A stretch of 12,557 nt of DNA from CAZFXZ01 sp964523165. GTDB lineage: Bacteria > Patescibacteriota > Patescibacteriia > JACRDY01. The notes under the pieces are model-generated. The model worked only from the letters and a program-made list of their open reading frames with translations, was not told the DNA's origin and did no database searches. The position numbers and the translations under genes were made by a program. The DNA lies in assembly GCA_964523165.1 (NCBI GenBank), contig CAZFXZ010000021.1, positions 1-12,557 of the forward strand. Direction: 5' to 3'. Positions 1 to 5,928 of the stretch are shown one piece after another (position 1 is the stretch's first letter; each line of letters starts with the position of its first letter).

Positions 1-90
1 TCATTTCGAACCGCCGTTAGGCGGTGAGAAATCTGTTATCGTTAAAAAGAATAGATTTCTCACCCTCACTTCGTGAGGGATTCGAAATGA
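1..90. repeat. REP-type inverted pair (REPIN-like palindromic element)
   Basis: Two related units face each other. Unit A (1-34) reads TCATTTCGAA, a hairpin (CCGCC 11-15, loop GTTA, GGCGG 20-24), then TGAGAAATCT. Unit B, read on the minus strand from 90 to 53, has the same TCATTTCGAA and TGAGAAATCT flanks around a different hairpin (CCCTCAC 63-69 with GTGAGGG 73-79). The inner arms 23-34 and 53-64 are perfect 12-base reverse complements separated by 18 bases. Conserved flanks around unlike but still paired stems resemble REP/REPIN elements mobilised by RAYT transposases. No transposase is visible here, and the element may extend left of base 1. Confidence 0.75.
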
Positions 91-160
91 CGAAGTGGAA
101 AGAATTGTGAGGGATTCGAAATGACGAAGTGGAAAGAATTGTGAGGGATTCGAAATGACG
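73..160. repeat. 34-base tandem repeat, two full copies and one partial
   Basis: A 34-base unit beginning GTGAGGGATTCGAAATGACG occupies 73-106 and is repeated exactly at 107-140. The first 20 bases recur at 141-160. The unit starts with the right arm of the palindromic element to its left, so it looks like an iterated end of that element. No spacers separate the copies, so this is not a CRISPR array. Confidence 0.9.
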
Positions 161-169
161 GTGGTATTA

Positions 170-195
170 CAAAACCCCACTTACGCGGGGTTTTG
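170..195 (-). terminator. Terminator downstream of khpA
   Basis: The arms CAAAACCCC (170-178) and GGGGTTTTG (187-195) are perfectly complementary around an 8-base loop. The hairpin lies 24 bases beyond the khpA stop codon. The T-run falls inside the stem's 3' arm on either strand, so it could work in both directions. Confidence 0.7.
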
Positions 196-218
196 TATTT
201 TGTGATCAAAGGAATTTC

Positions 219-560
219 CTAGATCTTGAGGTTGTCGACATCCGAAGTGTCAATGTCGCTGGTCATGTCATCGGCCGGAGCTGATTGACGTGGGGCGCGA
301 GTTGAACCTTCTGGCTCATGGATCTTGAGGTTGACGCGAGCATTGTCGCGAGCCCCAACGATCTTGAGCAAGGTGCGGATAGAACGAGCGGTCTGACCTT
401 GGCGGCCAATGACGTAGCCCATATCTTCCGGATGGACGTGGAGCGTCAACAAGACACCCATTTCGTCAATCTTGCGTTCAACTTTAACATCATCTGGATG
501 TGCAACGATAGCCTTGACGATAGACAGTAAAAACTGTTCGTCTCGTTCTTGTCCAGTCAT
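219..560 (-). CDS. khpA: KH-domain RNA-binding protein (KhpA/YlqC family)
   Basis: This 113-residue protein carries a single type II KH domain at about residues 8-82. The nucleic-acid-binding GxxG loop is G52-R53-Q54-G55, preceded by the family signature PEDMGYVIG (44-52). KhpA proteins bind RNA, often with KhpB, and are usually about 75-80 residues long. This one has an extra tail (83-113) rich in Ser, Asp and Pro that is probably disordered. It sits directly after rpsP, the classical position of khpA. A terminator separates the two genes, and khpA appears to have its own promoter and a leader of about 67 bases. There is no clear Shine-Dalgarno sequence. The ATG start fits the family's N-terminus, and the stop is TAG. 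Confidence 0.93.
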   Translation of the reverse strand: MTGQERDEQFLLSIVKAIVAHPDDVKVERKIDEMGVLLTLHVHPEDMGYVIGRQGQTARSIRTLLKIVGARDNARVNLKIHEPEGSTRAPRQSAPADDMTSDIDTSDVDNLKI

Positions 561-590
561 TGCAGTAATTCCGTTAGACTTGTTAAATTT

Positions 591-630
591 CTTACTTGTA
601 CCCGACCTTTACCAGATACAAGATAGTAAG
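591..630 (-). promoter_or_regulatory. Predicted hairpin in the khpA 5' leader
   Basis: On the minus strand CTTGTA (622-617) pairs with TACAAG (600-595), and CTTA (630-627) with TAAG (594-591), leaving a 4-base bulge (626-623) and a 16-base loop. The predicted transcription start is near 627, so the upper stem would be transcribed. No known riboswitch or r-protein leader fold was recognised. Confidence 0.35.
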
Positions 631-633
631 CCG

Positions 634-662
634 AGTATAACAACTCAAGGATCGAAAGTCAA
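634..662 (-). promoter_or_regulatory. Promoter of khpA
   Basis: On the minus strand the -35 box is TTGACT (662-657) and the -10 box is TATACT (639-634), with a 17-base spacer. TG one base upstream makes an extended -10. It lies just past the rpsP terminator, so khpA can be transcribed independently. The predicted start is near 627, about 67 bases before the ATG. Confidence 0.75.
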
Positions 663-668
663 TCAGCA

Positions 669-695
669 AAAAACCGCTCGAGCTGAGCGGTTTTT
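669..695 (-). terminator. Terminator of rpsP
   Basis: AAAAACCGCTC (669-679) and GAGCGGTTTTT (685-695) form an 11-bp stem with a 5-base loop, 4 bases beyond the rpsP stop. Read on the minus strand the stem ends in a run of T. Confidence 0.9.
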
Positions 696-699
696 GTAA

Positions 700-1080
700 T
701 TATTCTGTTTTCGGTTCTTCGGCTGGTGTTTCGGTGGTGGCTGGAGCTGGAGCTTCGTCAGTAGCGGGTGTCGGAGTAGTGGCTTCGGGTTTTTTCTCTT
801 CGACGGTTTTGACGAGGCGAAAAGCTTGAACTTTTTTATCTTTTATCACACCTTGATCAACTAGCAAGTTGTGGACGGTCGGTGAAACCCCCGCGCCTTT
901 AGACAGCCAGTGTTTAATACGATCAATATTAAGCTGAATAAATTTGGGATTGCTGCGTGGGTTGTAAGAACCAACGTATTCCAAAGCATCGCCTTGGGTG
1001 TCTTTTTGATGTTCAGACACGGCCAAACGATAAGTCGGAGCTTTTTTGCGGCCAAAACGGGCCAAACGAATTTTTAACAT
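700..1080 (-). CDS. rpsP: 30S ribosomal protein S16
   Basis: The first 90 or so residues are a typical S16: MLKIRLARFGRKKAPTYRLA at the N-terminus, the EYVGSYNPRS segment and the IKHWLSKGAGVSPTVHNLL segment. S16 binds 16S rRNA and helps assemble the 30S subunit. Bacterial S16 is usually about 80-90 residues, and this one has 126. The extra roughly 30 residues are a low-complexity tail of Ala, Thr, Pro and Glu, probably disordered. The gene has a near-consensus promoter whose -10 box ends 9 bases before the ATG and no Shine-Dalgarno sequence, so its mRNA should be almost leaderless. Its neighbours khpA and smc match the widespread smc-rpsP-khpA neighbourhood. Confidence 0.97.
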   Translation of the reverse strand: MLKIRLARFGRKKAPTYRLAVSEHQKDTQGDALEYVGSYNPRSNPKFIQLNIDRIKHWLSKGAGVSPTVHNLLVDQGVIKDKKVQAFRLVKTVEEKKPEATTPTPATDEAPAPATTETPAEEPKTE

Positions 1081-1089
1081 AGTGGCCCC

Positions 1090-1118
1090 AGATTACCAAA
1101 GTGTTTGGCCTCTGTCAA
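1090..1118 (-). promoter_or_regulatory. Promoter of rpsP, predicting a near-leaderless mRNA
   Basis: The minus strand reads TTGACA (1118-1113), a 17-base spacer, then TAATCT (1095-1090). Nine bases separate the -10 box from the ATG at 1080. A start 6-8 bases downstream of the -10 leaves only about 1-3 untranslated bases. The -35 box is 4 bases from the assembly gap. Confidence 0.8.
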
Positions 1119-1122
1119 GACA

Positions 1123-1222
1123 NNNNNNNNNNNNNNNNNNNNNNNNNNNNNNNNNNNNNNNNNNNNNNNNNNNNNNNNNNNNNNNNNNNNNNNNNNNNNN
1201 NNNNNNNNNNNNNNNNNNNNNN
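1123..1222. other. Assembly gap of 100 N between rpsP and smc
   Basis: This is a run of exactly 100 N, the conventional filler for a gap of unknown size. It starts just upstream of the rpsP -35 box and ends 4 bases from the smc stop codon. The smc terminator and possibly other genes are hidden here. Confidence 0.98.
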
Positions 1223-1226
1223 TTTT

Positions 1227-3440
1227 TTATTTGGCCCACTGTTGACCCTCTTCAAGTTTGACTGAAAGTAAAGTTGAAGCGCCGTCGCCACCCATCGTCA
1301 CGCCGTACAAAATATTGGCCTTGGCCATGGTGGCGCGATTGTGAGTCACGACGATAAATTGCGTGGCCGTCGAGAGTTTTTCTAAGATAGAAGAAAAACG
1401 ATCAGAATTAGCTTCGTCTAGAGCGGCATCGACTTCGTCCAAAACAACAAACGGTGAGGGATTGCAAGCGATGATAGCGCAGATCAAAGCGATGGCCGTC
1501 ATGGCGCGTTCACCGCCCGACAGCGTGGCCAGTGAAGAAATCTTTTTGCCCGGTGGACAAGCTTTGATGTCGACACCGCCATAAGACACAGTGCGTGTTG
1601 TTTTTGTATCATCGTTATCGTCGTCTGCATCATCTTCACTGTCAGTGGCGATCATTAATTTTTCCAAACTGGCCTTGCCACCACCAAACAAAACTTGAAA
1701 ATATTCACCAAATTTTTCATTAATATTTTTGAACGTCAGATCAAAACGGTCATGGATTTCGGCGTCGAGCTGCTCAATGATTTTTTGTAAATCAGCGATG
1801 GCTTTGGTCAAGTCTTGATGTTGTTCGTTGAGGAACTCAAAACGTGTCCCGATTTCTTGGTATTCTTTGACTGATTCTTCATCAATGCCGCCAATCAACT
1901 CTAGCTGATGTTTGGTGCTCTGAATTTTATTATAAGTTTCGTCGAGTTGGTCGGGGTTTAAAGTGCTGGCCGTCTTGGCAATATCAGTGGAAATATTAGC
2001 TTCGGATATTTCTCTGGCGATTTCATTTTCCAAATCTTCTTTCTTGGTTTCTAGTTTGGCTAATTCGATATTGGCTTCATTGTGCTGTAATGACAATTGG
2101 TTGATCTCGCCTTGTTTGGCGGCAAACTGACGTTGTAAGTCAAAAAATTGGCCCTTTTGTTGATCTTGATGACGATGAAAATCGGCAATGCTAACTTGAA
2201 TTTTTTTGATGTCAGTATCTAGCTTGGCCAATTGTTCTTCGATTGCGGTTAGTTCTTTTTTGTAATTAGGATCGACTTCGGTTTTTTTGGCTTCGGGACG
2301 TTTAACTTTTTTTAATAAAGCTTCGACGCGACCGATTAAATTTTTTAAAGACTTTTTTATTTCTTCAATCTTGTCAGCGACTAAACTGTCGGCGATATTT
2401 TGTTGTTCGTTGATAAAAGATTCCAGCTCACGCGCCACTTCATCGGCCGGTAGGGGGATAAAGTCGGCGCTGATTTGAGCTTGCGCTTTGGTGATTTCTC
2501 GCTCCAGCTCCATTTGACGATTTTGCAGTTTTTTCTTATCTTCTAGCAAATTATTAAATTGCTGTTGTAAATTAGCAAAAGCGCTATCGTCGGTTTCTTT
2601 TTGTTCTAGAGAATTAAGTGTGTTTTGGATAGTGGTTAATTCTTTTTTCTTATCATCAAGTTGTTTGGCTAGAGTTGTAGATTGTTGATGGCTGGTTTGC
2701 CAGTGTTTGGCGATATCTTGATAGCGCCAGCGATAATAATCAAGTTGTAATGTTTTCAAAGATTTTTCGACTTCATCGCGTTGTTCAAGTCGGGCCACCA
2801 TGCGTTTTAGTGACCGATAGCGTGGGCCGAGCTCTTGCAAAGTAATGTCGGTTTGCGACAAGTTTTCTTGGGCGCGAGCTAATTGATTGAGTGTTTGATT
2901 TTTTTTAATTTGAAATTCTTTGATACCGGCGGCTTCATCAAAAAATTCTTTGCGTTCGGCTTGGCTGGCGACAAGAAAGTGATCGACCATGCCCTGACCG
3001 ATGACGCTGTAAGTGCGTTGACCAAAATTAGCTTTGGCTAACAAAATCTGAATATCCGACAAGCGAACCTTTTTATTATTAAGTAAATATTCCGACTCGC
3101 CACTACGGTATAAGCGTCGGGTGATGACGATCTCGGGCATGTCGATGGCTGTGGCGCTGTCTTCGTTATTTAAATACAAAGAAACTTCAGCCATACCAAC
3201 GCGAGCTTTTTTGTCCGAACCAAAAAAAATCACGTCTTCGGACTTTTTGCCGCGCAAAGTTTTCATCGATTGCTCACCTAGCACCCAGCGCACAGCATCG
3301 GAGATATTGGATTTGCCTGAGCCGTTTGGTCCGACGACGGCGGTGATGCCTTTGCCGTGGCCATTGGCTGAGGGAAATTCTAAACTAACGCGACTGGCGA
3401 ATGATTTAAAACCTTGGATGTCTAATTTTTGCAAATACAT
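1227..3440 (-). CDS. smc: SMC-family chromosome-maintenance ATPase, shortened and apparently hinge-less
   Basis: The 737-residue product has both SMC ATPase halves. The N-terminus MYLQKLDIQGFKSFASRVSL is followed by Walker A (GPNGSGKS, 37-44) and a Q-loop segment (VIGQGMVDHFL, 146-156). The C-terminal half has the signature LSGGE (640-644), Walker B ending in D668-E669, a D-loop, and the switch His700. SMC dimers organise and segregate the chromosome, normally with ScpA and ScpB. Typical bacterial SMC has about 1150-1190 residues and a globular hinge between two long coils. Here only coiled-coil-like sequence, interrupted by prolines (329, 331, 382, 391), joins the halves, and no hinge-like glycine-rich segment is visible. 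An acidic run lies at 600-611. The ATG abuts the assembly gap, so promoter and ribosome binding site are unseen. That the true start is this ATG follows from the family N-terminus. Confidence 0.93.
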   Translation of the reverse strand: MYLQKLDIQGFKSFASRVSLEFPSANGHGKGITAVVGPNGSGKSNISDAVRWVLGEQSMKTLRGKKSEDVIFFGSDKKARVGMAEVSLYLNNEDSATAIDMPEIVITRRLYRSGESEYLLNNKKVRLSDIQILLAKANFGQRTYSVIGQGMVDHFLVASQAERKEFFDEAAGIKEFQIKKNQTLNQLARAQENLSQTDITLQELGPRYRSLKRMVARLEQRDEVEKSLKTLQLDYYRWRYQDIAKHWQTSHQQSTTLAKQLDDKKKELTTIQNTLNSLEQKETDDSAFANLQQQFNNLLEDKKKLQNRQMELEREITKAQAQISADFIPLPADEVARELESFINEQQNIADSLVADKIEEIKKSLKNLIGRVEALLKKVKRPEAKKTEVDPNYKKELTAIEEQLAKLDTDIKKIQVSIADFHRHQDQQKGQFFDLQRQFAAKQGEINQLSLQHNEANIELAKLETKKEDLENEIAREISEANISTDIAKTASTLNPDQLDETYNKIQSTKHQLELIGGIDEESVKEYQEIGTRFEFLNEQHQDLTKAIADLQKIIEQLDAEIHDRFDLTFKNINEKFGEYFQVLFGGGKASLEKLMIATDSEDDADDDNDDTKTTRTVSYGGVDIKACPPGKKISSLATLSGGERAMTAIALICAIIACNPSPFVVLDEVDAALDEANSDRFSSILEKLSTATQFIVVTHNRATMAKANILYGVTMGGDGASTLLSVKLEEGQQWAK

Positions 3441-3540
3441 NNNNNNNNNNNNNNNNNNNNNNNNNNNNNNNNNNNNNNNNNNNNNNNNNNNNNNNNNNNN
3501 NNNNNNNNNNNNNNNNNNNNNNNNNNNNNNNNNNNNNNNN
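3441..3540. other. Assembly gap of 100 N upstream of smc
   Basis: A second run of exactly 100 N begins at the base next to the smc start codon and ends 6 bases from the stop of the thioredoxin-CcdA gene. The true distance and order of the flanking contigs are not proven by the sequence. Confidence 0.98.
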
Positions 3541-3546
3541 GGCAAT

Positions 3547-4818
3547 TTATCCAAACAACAACCACTCCGGGCGCAGGAGAAGAATTAATCCCAAGATGAA
3601 GATGACGAGCCCGCCGACCAGATTTGAATAACGAGCATATTTATCGCCCAGCGACGTCATCTGCAAAGTGATCATGGCGATAATAAAGACGATTAGGTCA
3701 TCGATCATGAAAAAGAGAATATAAAGGGCGATGTAGGCGTAGTGTTGCCAGGTTGGCAATCCGCTATAGGCCAAAACGGAAGTGAAAATCGCCGGAAAGC
3801 CAGCTGAACAAGCTAGCTCGACCAAATTAACAGCAAAGGCTAAGGCCGCGACACCACCGAGAGCCAAAAAAATATTTTGTTGACTGACGATAGCTCGCAG
3901 ACGAGCAAACTTTTTTTGTCGAACTTCGTTGTTGGTCACTTCGCAAACGATCGGTTCGCGGCGATTTTTCCAATAGTCGCGTAAATTGTAAAGACCAAAG
4001 CCGACCGCAAACAAGCCAATGGCTGCCCGGATGTACCAGAGATAACTAAGGAAAATGATGGCATTTAACCAAGCGGCCATGAAAACAAAATACACCGCGC
4101 CCGAAGCAATAATAAAGGCTCCGCCGATCAGCCAACGTCTTTTGGTCGAGTCGATACCAAGTAAAAGGGATATCAAAAAAACCAGCACCCACATGGCGCA
4201 GGGGTTGAAACCATCTAGTAGGCCGATGACGACCGATAGTAAAGGTAGGGAAAAAGAATAAATGTTGCGATCACCAAAAAATGGTAAATGAATAGTGTCT
4301 GATGATGTTGTGACGCTATCAATATTAGTCCGACATGTTTCGGCATTATCGATCGAGCAGGCCACCGGCGTGGTGCTGTCGACGATTGGTGGGGCGTCGG
4401 AGGGATGGTCATCCAAAATATTTTTGGCCGGACAAACCGCCAATTGACCGGCTTGGCATTTTTTAATCAAATTGGTGATGTCTTGGCCGGTACTTTGTTC
4501 GTCTCTAAAACCAATAATGTGCTGATCGCCAATTATCGTGATCGGTACACTAGCCAAAGACATCGGATGTATGGCTACGACTTGCTGTAAGAGCTTAGCA
4601 TTGTCGCGATTATTCCAAATTTCATAATAGTGGACATTCAAAGCATCGCCGTATTGTTGTTTGATTTTTTCCAAAAAAATCATCTCATTTTCGCAATGCG
4701 GGCAACCTTGGCCGTAGAAAAAATAAATATCAGTCGTCACGGGTGTTTGGGCTCGAGCCGGCAGGGCCAACCACAGCCAGCCAATCCCCAGTAAAATGGC
4801 AAAAAGCTTTTTCTTCAT
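3547..4818 (-). CDS. Exported thioredoxin-CcdA fusion (DsbD-like thiol-disulfide membrane protein)
   Basis: The 423-residue protein begins with a signal peptide (1-23, ending LPARAQ). A thioredoxin-fold domain (about 27-125) follows, with active site C39-P40-H41-C42 and a probable cis-proline at V91-P92. A Cys-containing linker (126-185) leads to a six-helix CcdA/DsbD-type membrane domain (about 190-420). Each of the two motifs NPCAMW (C207) and ELACSAGFP (C337) carries one of the paired membrane cysteines typical of CcdA. Such proteins move reducing equivalents across the membrane to extracytoplasmic thiols. Most DsbD proteins carry their thioredoxin domain C-terminally, whereas here it is N-terminal and outside. 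The gene is divergent from the DUF4870 gene. It has an extended -10 box 9 bases before the ATG and no Shine-Dalgarno sequence. Confidence 0.9.
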   Translation of the reverse strand: MKKKLFAILLGIGWLWLALPARAQTPVTTDIYFFYGQGCPHCENEMIFLEKIKQQYGDALNVHYYEIWNNRDNAKLLQQVVAIHPMSLASVPITIIGDQHIIGFRDEQSTGQDITNLIKKCQAGQLAVCPAKNILDDHPSDAPPIVDSTTPVACSIDNAETCRTNIDSVTTSSDTIHLPFFGDRNIYSFSLPLLSVVIGLLDGFNPCAMWVLVFLISLLLGIDSTKRRWLIGGAFIIASGAVYFVFMAAWLNAIIFLSYLWYIRAAIGLFAVGFGLYNLRDYWKNRREPIVCEVTNNEVRQKKFARLRAIVSQQNIFLALGGVAALAFAVNLVELACSAGFPAIFTSVLAYSGLPTWQHYAYIALYILFFMIDDLIVFIIAMITLQMTSLGDKYARYSNLVGGLVIFILGLILLLRPEWLLFG

Positions 4819-4827
4819 AGCAGCTAA

Positions 4828-4836
4828 ATATTAGCA
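4828..4836 (-). promoter_or_regulatory. Extended -10 element of the thioredoxin-CcdA gene
   Basis: The minus strand reads TGC-TAATAT and the ATG begins 9 bases later, which predicts a 5' leader of only about 1-3 bases. No good -35 box is visible, which an extended -10 can tolerate. A TATACA further upstream on the same strand is a weaker alternative. Confidence 0.55.
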
Positions 4837-4860
4837 CGCCACGACAAAATAGTGTATACT
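4831..4860 (+). promoter_or_regulatory. Candidate promoter of the DUF4870 gene
   Basis: TTAGCA (4831-4836) and TATACT (4855-4860) lie 18 bases apart. The predicted start near 4867 gives a leader of about 41 bases with a small hairpin (AGGCC 4867-4871 with GGCCT 4881-4885). The -35 box overlaps the divergent -10 of the thioredoxin-CcdA gene. TAATAG at 4892-4897, 10 bases before the ATG, is an alternative that would give a near-leaderless mRNA. Confidence 0.4.
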
Positions 4861-4907
4861 TTTATTAGGCCAAGCTTAACGGCCTTTTAAATAATAGATC
4901 TATTTCT

Positions 4908-5288
4908 ATGGAAGAAATGCAATCTCAAATGCCGGCGTCGGGCTCGCAGCCGACGGGTCAACACAAGGCGGGTGAGCTCAAGCCCAATGTAGCTGGAGCT
5001 TTATCTTATGTCTTGGGGGCCATCACCGGAGTTATCTTTTTGATAATTTCCAAAGACAAATTTGTTCGTTTTCATGCCATGCAGTCGATCATTCTGTCCG
5101 TTGGCTACTGGATCGTGGATTTTGCCTTGGGTATGTTGATCTGGCGCTGGTATTATTATAACGGGGTGCTAAGCTTAGTGATTTTTGTTGTTTTTATTTA
5201 TCTGATTTATCAAGCCTACAACAACAAAATGTACAAGTTACCTATCGTTGGCGATTTGGCGGAAAAGTGGAGCGCCAAAGTTCAATAA
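4908..5288 (+). CDS. DUF4870 (Tic20-like) small membrane protein
   Basis: The 126-residue protein has a hydrophilic Ser/Gln/Pro-rich N-terminus (1-25) and three probable membrane helices at about 28-48, 59-79 and 84-104. The family pattern is clear: NVAGALSYVLG near the start, KDKFVRFHAMQSI in the first loop and LPIVGDLAEKW at the end. DUF4870 proteins are common small integral membrane proteins of unknown function, distantly related to the chloroplast translocon protein Tic20. No Shine-Dalgarno sequence precedes the ATG. The gene is alone on the plus strand and converges on doxX, with which it shares a terminator. The assignment to the family is firm, but the function is unknown. Confidence 0.88.
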   Translation: MEEMQSQMPASGSQPTGQHKAGELKPNVAGALSYVLGAITGVIFLIISKDKFVRFHAMQSIILSVGYWIVDFALGMLIWRWYYYNGVLSLVIFVVFIYLIYQAYNNKMYKLPIVGDLAEKWSAKVQ

Positions 5289-5301
5289 TCTTTGTCAATT
5301 A

Positions 5302-5350
5302 AAAAACCCCGCCCCCCTTCGTCAAGTGACGATTGATGGGCGGGGTTTTT
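5302..5350. terminator. Bidirectional terminator between the DUF4870 gene and doxX
   Basis: AAAAACCCCGCCC (5302-5314) pairs perfectly with GGGCGGGGTTTTT (5338-5350). A smaller nested hairpin (CGTC 5320-5323 with GACG 5328-5331) sits in the loop. It lies 13 bases after the DUF4870 stop and 14 bases after the doxX stop on the other strand, so it can serve both convergent genes. Confidence 0.92.
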
Positions 5351-5364
5351 GTTATCTGAAATTT

Positions 5365-5850
5365 TTACTTACACTGGCATTGGCCATCGGCGCAACCATG
5401 GTCAGAGCCACAGCACTTGTCTGTCGACCCGTCGTTGCAACACTTGCACCACTTACCGCAAATCATGTGATCAAAGCCCAACTTGCCGCAACCTTTGACG
5501 GCCAACAAGATTGAAGCGGCCAAAACTAGAAACTCCAATTCCCAACCGCCAACAAACGGTGCGCCAAAAGTTTTTATTTTCATATACAGGGCGCCGAGCA
5601 TGACCAAGATAAAACCAATAGCCGCGAACTGAGTAAAAATACCCAAGATCACAGCCGCGCCACCCAACGGTTCGGCAATCGACAAAACTTTCATTAGAGT
5701 AATCATGCCGCCCGATAGCTGTGCGGAAGGCACAGCGTCCCACATTGACCATTTAGCTAGACCGTGGGCGATAAAAATCGACCCAACGGCGATACGCAAA
5801 AAGAGCATGGCCCACTTTTTGCCGCCGCAAAGGTTTAAACAACACTTCAT
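5365..5850 (-). CDS. DoxX-family membrane protein with cysteine-rich C-terminal tail
   Basis: The 161-residue protein has the four-helix DoxX fold. It begins with WAMLFLRIAVGSIFIAHGLAK (13-33), has AEPLGGAAVILGIFTQFAAI in the middle and ends the core with GGWELEFLVLAASILLAVKG (101-120). DoxX relatives are quinone- or thiol-linked membrane proteins, such as subunits of thiosulfate:quinone oxidoreductase, but many have no known role. The unusual part is the ends. Cysteines 3, 4 and 8 precede the first helix, and the last 41 residues hold ten cysteines (121, 131, 135, 137, 138, 146, 147, 153, 158, 160) plus two histidines, like a small metal-binding domain. The gene follows the ZIP transporter on the same strand, separated by a hairpin. 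It has a -10-like box 9 bases before the ATG and no Shine-Dalgarno sequence. Confidence 0.88.
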   Translation of the reverse strand: MKCCLNLCGGKKWAMLFLRIAVGSIFIAHGLAKWSMWDAVPSAQLSGGMITLMKVLSIAEPLGGAAVILGIFTQFAAIGFILVMLGALYMKIKTFGAPFVGGWELEFLVLAASILLAVKGCGKLGFDHMICGKWCKCCNDGSTDKCCGSDHGCADGQCQCK

Positions 5851-5859
5851 AAGAAAAAA

Positions 5860-5865
5860 ATATTA
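5860..5865 (-). promoter_or_regulatory. -10 box of doxX
   Basis: TAATAT on the minus strand lies exactly 9 bases before the ATG, the same distance as in rpsP, the thioredoxin-CcdA gene and zip. There is no TG extension and no convincing -35 box, and the region is AT-rich, so this match is the weakest of the set. Confidence 0.4.
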
Positions 5866-5879
5866 ATTAGTTTTGTAAA

Positions 5880-5897
5880 ACGCGCCACGAGGCGCGT
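5880..5897 (-). terminator. Probable terminator of the ZIP gene
   Basis: ACGCGCC (5880-5886) and GGCGCGT (5891-5897) form a 7-bp GC-rich stem with a 4-base loop. On the minus strand it is followed by TTT-ACAAAA, a short T-run, so termination may be incomplete and doxX may be partly co-transcribed with zip. Confidence 0.6.
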
Positions 5898-5928
5898 CTA
5901 TGATAGTAGCAAAATTTAGACTCGACGT

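Noticed and set aside
73..160. CRISPR array
   Set aside because: The 34-base copies are directly adjacent without spacers, and no cas gene is present.
223..333. Repeated 13-base GATCTTGAGGTTG in khpA
   Set aside because: It encodes the residues NLKI twice and is explained by the protein sequence.
5248..5514. Plus-strand open frame of 88 codons across the terminator
   Set aside because: It runs through the end of the DUF4870 gene, a strong terminator and the antisense of doxX.
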